A stretch of DNA of 8,251 bases, from the NCBI GenBank assembly GCA_903903715.1, contig CAIUZX010000052.1:1-8251 (forward strand), written 5' to 3'. Of this stretch, positions 6,083 through 8,251 are shown one piece after another. The number at the start of each line of letters is the position of its first letter. Within the stretch, counting starts at the first letter, position 1. Made by a program: the position numbers and the translations under genes. A model generated the notes under the pieces. It was not told where the DNA came from. It did no database searches and saw only the letters and a program-made list of their open reading frames with translations. The DNA is from an uncultured Caulobacterales bacterium (GTDB taxonomy: Bacteria; Pseudomonadota; Alphaproteobacteria; Caulobacterales; Caulobacteraceae).

Positions 6083-7255
6083 TCAGTTCCAGAAGTCCAT
6101 CGAGAACAGCCGACGGTGCTCTTCGATGGCGAAACGGTCGGTCATGCCGGCGATATAGTCGCACACGAGCCGGGCGTGCGCCGCCACGTCGCGCCCCTCT
6201 CCGGCCGCAGACCATTCCGGCGGAAGGGTTTCCGGCTCGTCCATGAACAGGCGGAACAGTTCCGCCAGGATGCGCCTCGCCTGACTGCGCGACCGATTGA
6301 CGCGGTAGTGGCGATACATCCGCAGATGCAGGAAAGACCGCAGTCTGGCGAGGTCTTCAGCCATCCCCAGCGAGAAGGCCACCAGCGGCCGGTCCAGCCG
6401 CCGTACGGCGTCCGCCGACGTCACGCCCGTCTCCTTCGCCCGCCGCATCGTCTCGGCGAGCACGTCGTCGACCATGCGGCCGATCATGCGGCGCACCGCC
6501 TCCAGCCGCAGCATGCGGTCGTCCACATCCGGCCAATCCCGCCGCGCCTCGAAGATGGCCGGACCGATCAGCGGCACGTCGACCAGATCCTCGATGCGGA
6601 ACAGTCCCGCCTGCAGGCCGTCGTCCACGTCGTGATTGTTATAGGCGATGTCGTCCGCGAGCGCCGCGACCTGCGCCTCCGCCGACGCAAACGTGTCGAG
6701 CCACAGATCCTGCCCCGCGTTGTAGGTCACGATCGGGCGCCAGGCCGGGTCGCCCAGCTTCGCCGTCACCGGCCCGTTGTGCTTGACCACCCCTTCCAGG
6801 GTCTCCCAGGTCAGGTTCAGTCCGTCAAAGGCGGGGTAGCGCCGCTCCAGCCGCGTGATCACGCGGAAGGTCTGCACGTTGTGATCAAAGCCCGCGTATT
6901 CGGACATGCAACGATGCAACTCATCCTCGCCCGCATGACCGAACGGCGGATGGCCGAGGTCGTGCGCCAGGGCCACCGTCTCGGCGAGATCGGCGTCCAG
7001 ACCCAGCGCCTGGGCCAGGGACCGCGCTATCTGCGCCACCTCAAGGCTATGGGTCAGGCGGGTGCGGTAATAGTCGCCCTCATGCGCCACAAAGACCTGG
7101 GTCTTCTCCTTCAGGCGTCGGAAGGCGCTGGCGTGGATGATCCGGTCCCGGTCCCGGGCGAAGGGCGTCCGGATGCGGCTTTCGGCTTCCGGGTGCCGAC
7201 GACCGCGGCTTTGCGTCGGATCGCAGGCGTACGGGGCTCGGGCGAAAGGCCCCAT
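6083..7255 (-). CDS. dgt: Deoxyguanosinetriphosphate triphosphohydrolase family protein (HD domain)
   Basis: Dgt-type HD hydrolases split dNTPs, typically dGTP, into the deoxynucleoside and triphosphate, controlling dNTP pools. The protein is 390 residues, the size of the shorter dGTPase-like class of Alphaproteobacteria rather than the E. coli enzyme of about 505. N-terminal signatures include SRIRTPFARDRDRIIHASAF (26-45) and RRLKEKTQVFVAHEGDYYRT (46-65). The metal-binding H...HD...D set is His69 (TRLTHSLEVAQIARSL), His98-Asp99 (ALAHDLGHPPFGHAGE) and Asp201/202 (ALADDIAYNNHDVDD). WETLEGVVKHNGP (150-162) is also typical. The ATG at 7255 is chosen because MGPFARAPYACDPTQSRGRR matches the family N-terminus. 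The frame stays open to a TTG at 7351, but those 32 codons look non-coding. No clear Shine-Dalgarno precedes the ATG. It is divergent from erpA and followed by 117 nt before the SPOR gene. Confidence 0.95.
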   Translation of the reverse strand: MGPFARAPYACDPTQSRGRRHPEAESRIRTPFARDRDRIIHASAFRRLKEKTQVFVAHEGDYYRTRLTHSLEVAQIARSLAQALGLDADLAETVALAHDLGHPPFGHAGEDELHRCMSEYAGFDHNVQTFRVITRLERRYPAFDGLNLTWETLEGVVKHNGPVTAKLGDPAWRPIVTYNAGQDLWLDTFASAEAQVAALADDIAYNNHDVDDGLQAGLFRIEDLVDVPLIGPAIFEARRDWPDVDDRMLRLEAVRRMIGRMVDDVLAETMRRAKETGVTSADAVRRLDRPLVAFSLGMAEDLARLRSFLHLRMYRHYRVNRSRSQARRILAELFRLFMDEPETLPPEWSAAGEGRDVAAHARLVCDYIAGMTDRFAIEEHRRLFSMDFWN

Positions 7256-7422
7256 GTGAACGACAGCGGACGAAGGCGGGGAACTGGCCAAGCAGAGGTC
7301 TCCGAACCGTGGGCCTTCCGAAGCGCGCGGAACATGCGCATATAGTCGCAAACGGCGCAGAGGACATAGGCTCTCTTCGCCGGACGTGACCTGAACTCAT
7401 CAGCTGAACTGCGACGAGCGAC
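7256..7422. other. Divergent intergenic region between dgt and erpA
   Basis: These 167 nt must carry both leftward (dgt) and rightward (erpA) start signals. The only AT-rich patch is around 7339-7346, where the plus strand reads TATAGT (7341-7346, 5 of 6 to TATAAT) next to an ATGCGCAT palindrome (7334-7341). No good -35 is at the standard distance; TTCCGA lies 19 nt upstream. On the minus strand the same patch reads ACTATA, and CCTATGTC (about 7367-7374) weakly resembles a Caulobacter -10. A 7-nt direct repeat precedes erpA. I see no small gene or RNA gene here. Confidence 0.35.
7391..7410 (+). repeat. Direct repeat CTGAACT x2 just upstream of erpA
   Basis: CTGAACT occurs at 7391-7397 and again at 7404-7410, a 13-nt period, ending 12 nt before the erpA ATG. 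The second copy overlaps the palindrome TCAGCTGA (7400-7407). It does not match the IscR, Fur or RirA motifs I know. It could be a regulator site or chance. Confidence 0.35.
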
Positions 7423-7755
7423 ATGCGAACCGCCGACATCTCCCTCTCCGAGGCTGCAGCCCACCGCCTGAAGGCGCTGGCGAAGGATAGTGGGCCTCCC
7501 CCGCTTCTTCGCGTCTCCGTCAAAGGCGGCGGCTGTTCCGGCTTCCAGTATGAGTTCGCTCTGGTGGATGCGCCCCAACCCGACGATCTGGTGGTGGAGA
7601 CGGACGGCGCCCGCGCCGCAATCGACGACGTCTCGGTGCCCTTTCTGAAAGGCTCGATCGTCGATTTCGTCGACGAACTGGCGGGGGCGGAGTTCCGCAT
7701 CCGCAATCCCAATGCGAGGTCGAGCTGCGGCTGCGGCGTCAGCTTCTCCATTTGA
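7423..7755 (+). CDS. erpA: A-type iron-sulfur cluster carrier/insertion protein (HesB/IscA family, ErpA-like)
   Basis: A-type carriers receive Fe-S clusters from the Suf/Isc scaffold and pass them to apo-enzymes; ErpA is the one linked to isoprenoid synthesis and respiratory enzymes. The protein is 110 residues (E. coli ErpA has 114). It carries the three invariant cysteines: Cys38 in KGGGCSGFQYEFAL and Cys102/Cys104 in SSCGCGVSFSI at the C-terminus. The segment VPFLKGSIVDFVDELAGAEF (72-91) is also typical. ErpA, IscA and SufA are hard to separate by sequence alone. A lone copy outside a suf/isc cluster, beside dgt and xthA, favours ErpA. The ATG at 7423 has only a weak GAG-type ribosome site. 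xthA starts 13 nt after its stop, suggesting cotranscription. Two long minus-strand frames across this gene are shadows. Confidence 0.93.
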   Translation: MRTADISLSEAAAHRLKALAKDSGPPPLLRVSVKGGGCSGFQYEFALVDAPQPDDLVVETDGARAAIDDVSVPFLKGSIVDFVDELAGAEFRIRNPNARSSCGCGVSFSI

Positions 7756-7768
7756 CTGAGCGCCGCGC

Positions 7769-8251
7769 ATGAAGATCGCCACCTGGAACGTCAACTCCGT
7801 CAATGCGCGGCTCGAGACCGTGCTCGCCTGGTTCCGTGTGGCTCAACCCGACGTCGCGGCGCTGCAGGAGATCAAGTGCGTTGACGAGAAGTTCCCGACC
7901 GAGGCCTTCGAGGACCTCGGCTACAACGTCGCCGTCCACGGGCAGAAGACCTATAACGGCGTCGCGCTCCTCTCGAAGTTCCCGATGGAGGATGTGGTCA
8001 GAGGCCTGCCGGGGGACGAGAGCGACGAGCAGTCCCGCTATATCGAGGCGTTGATCTGCGCGCCGCGGCCGATCCGGATCGGCGGGATCTACCTGCCCAA
8101 CGGCAATCCCGTGGAGTCGGAGAAGTTTCCCTACAAGCTCTCCTGGTTCAAGCGCCTGACGGACCGGGCGCGGGACCTTCTCGCCTTTGAGGAGCCGCTG
8201 GCTTTGATCGGCGACTATAACGTGATCCCGGAGCCGCAGGATTGCTACAAC
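7769..8251 (+). CDS. xthA: Exodeoxyribonuclease III family AP endonuclease, N-terminal part (3' end outside window)
   Basis: Exonuclease III enzymes cut DNA at abasic sites and remove 3' blocking groups in base excision repair. The visible 161 codons are about 60% of the usual length of around 265 residues. Motifs in order: MKIATWNVNSVNARL (1-15, with the metal-site Asn7), LQEIKC (32-37, with metal-binding Glu34), YNGVALLSKFP (62-72), QSRYIEALI (88-96), IYLPNGNP (106-113), and IGDYNVIPEPQD (147-158) with the Asp149-Tyr-Asn151 catalytic element. The catalytic His near the C-terminus lies outside the window. The ATG at 7769 starts exactly at the conserved N-terminal strand. It follows erpA by 13 nt and is probably in the same transcript, with a weak GAG-type ribosome site. 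No frameshift is visible in the part shown. Confidence 0.96.
   Translation, partial: MKIATWNVNSVNARLETVLAWFRVAQPDVAALQEIKCVDEKFPTEAFEDLGYNVAVHGQKTYNGVALLSKFPMEDVVRGLPGDESDEQSRYIEALICAPRPIRIGGIYLPNGNPVESEKFPYKLSWFKRLTDRARDLLAFEEPLALIGDYNVIPEPQDCYN

Noticed and set aside
6074..7345. 423-codon open frame on the plus strand opposite dgt
   Set aside because: It is antisense to a clear dGTPase gene, rich in Arg/His/Gln/Pro with no recognisable domain, as expected from opposite-strand frames in GC-rich genes.
7080..7803. Two minus-strand frames of 223 and 230 codons across erpA
   Set aside because: They overlap the erpA gene and the dgt start region, show no domain, and are explained as shadows of erpA on the plus strand.

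Overview
This is an ordinary housekeeping stretch of a high-GC alphaproteobacterial chromosome. It is most like the order Caulobacterales, and Brevundimonas or Caulobacter relatives are my best guess. That placement rests on the gene set and order (dgt, SPOR protein, nagZ, scpA, scpB; murA, DUF2948, hisD; erpA, xthA), the protein sequences, and the strong GC bias at third codon positions. I found no phage, insertion sequence, tRNA, rRNA, CRISPR array or defence system. I do not see a convincing undescribed system; the points worth a second look are regulatory and gene-order details.

Layout. Positions 1-7255 are read entirely on the minus strand. From upstream to downstream these genes are: dgt (dGTP triphosphohydrolase family, HD domain); a 117-nt gap with a candidate promoter; a bitopic SPOR-domain protein that looks FtsN-like; nagZ (beta-N-acetylhexosaminidase, TTG start); scpA (GTG start); scpB; a 153-nt gap with a candidate promoter; murA; a DUF2948 protein; and hisD, which runs off the left edge. 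Positions 7423-8251 are read on the plus strand: erpA (A-type Fe-S carrier) and xthA (exonuclease III family), which runs off the right edge. A 167-nt divergent region separates dgt from erpA.

Two tightly packed minus-strand units stand out. The SPOR-nagZ-scpA-scpB unit has a 10-nt gap and then two 4-nt stop/start overlaps. It combines septal peptidoglycan binding, cell-wall recycling and the two SMC-condensin partner subunits. The murA-DUF2948-hisD unit has a 1-nt overlap and a 5-nt gap. It combines the first committed step of peptidoglycan synthesis, an uncharacterised conserved protein and the last step of histidine synthesis. On the other strand, erpA and xthA are 13 nt apart and probably cotranscribed.

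The most interesting non-coding signal is upstream of the SPOR gene. A plausible promoter, a 6-bp dyad and a GANTC site (the CcrM methylation target in Caulobacterales) coincide there, suggesting cell-cycle control of a division gene. This is inference from short motifs and needs comparison across genomes.
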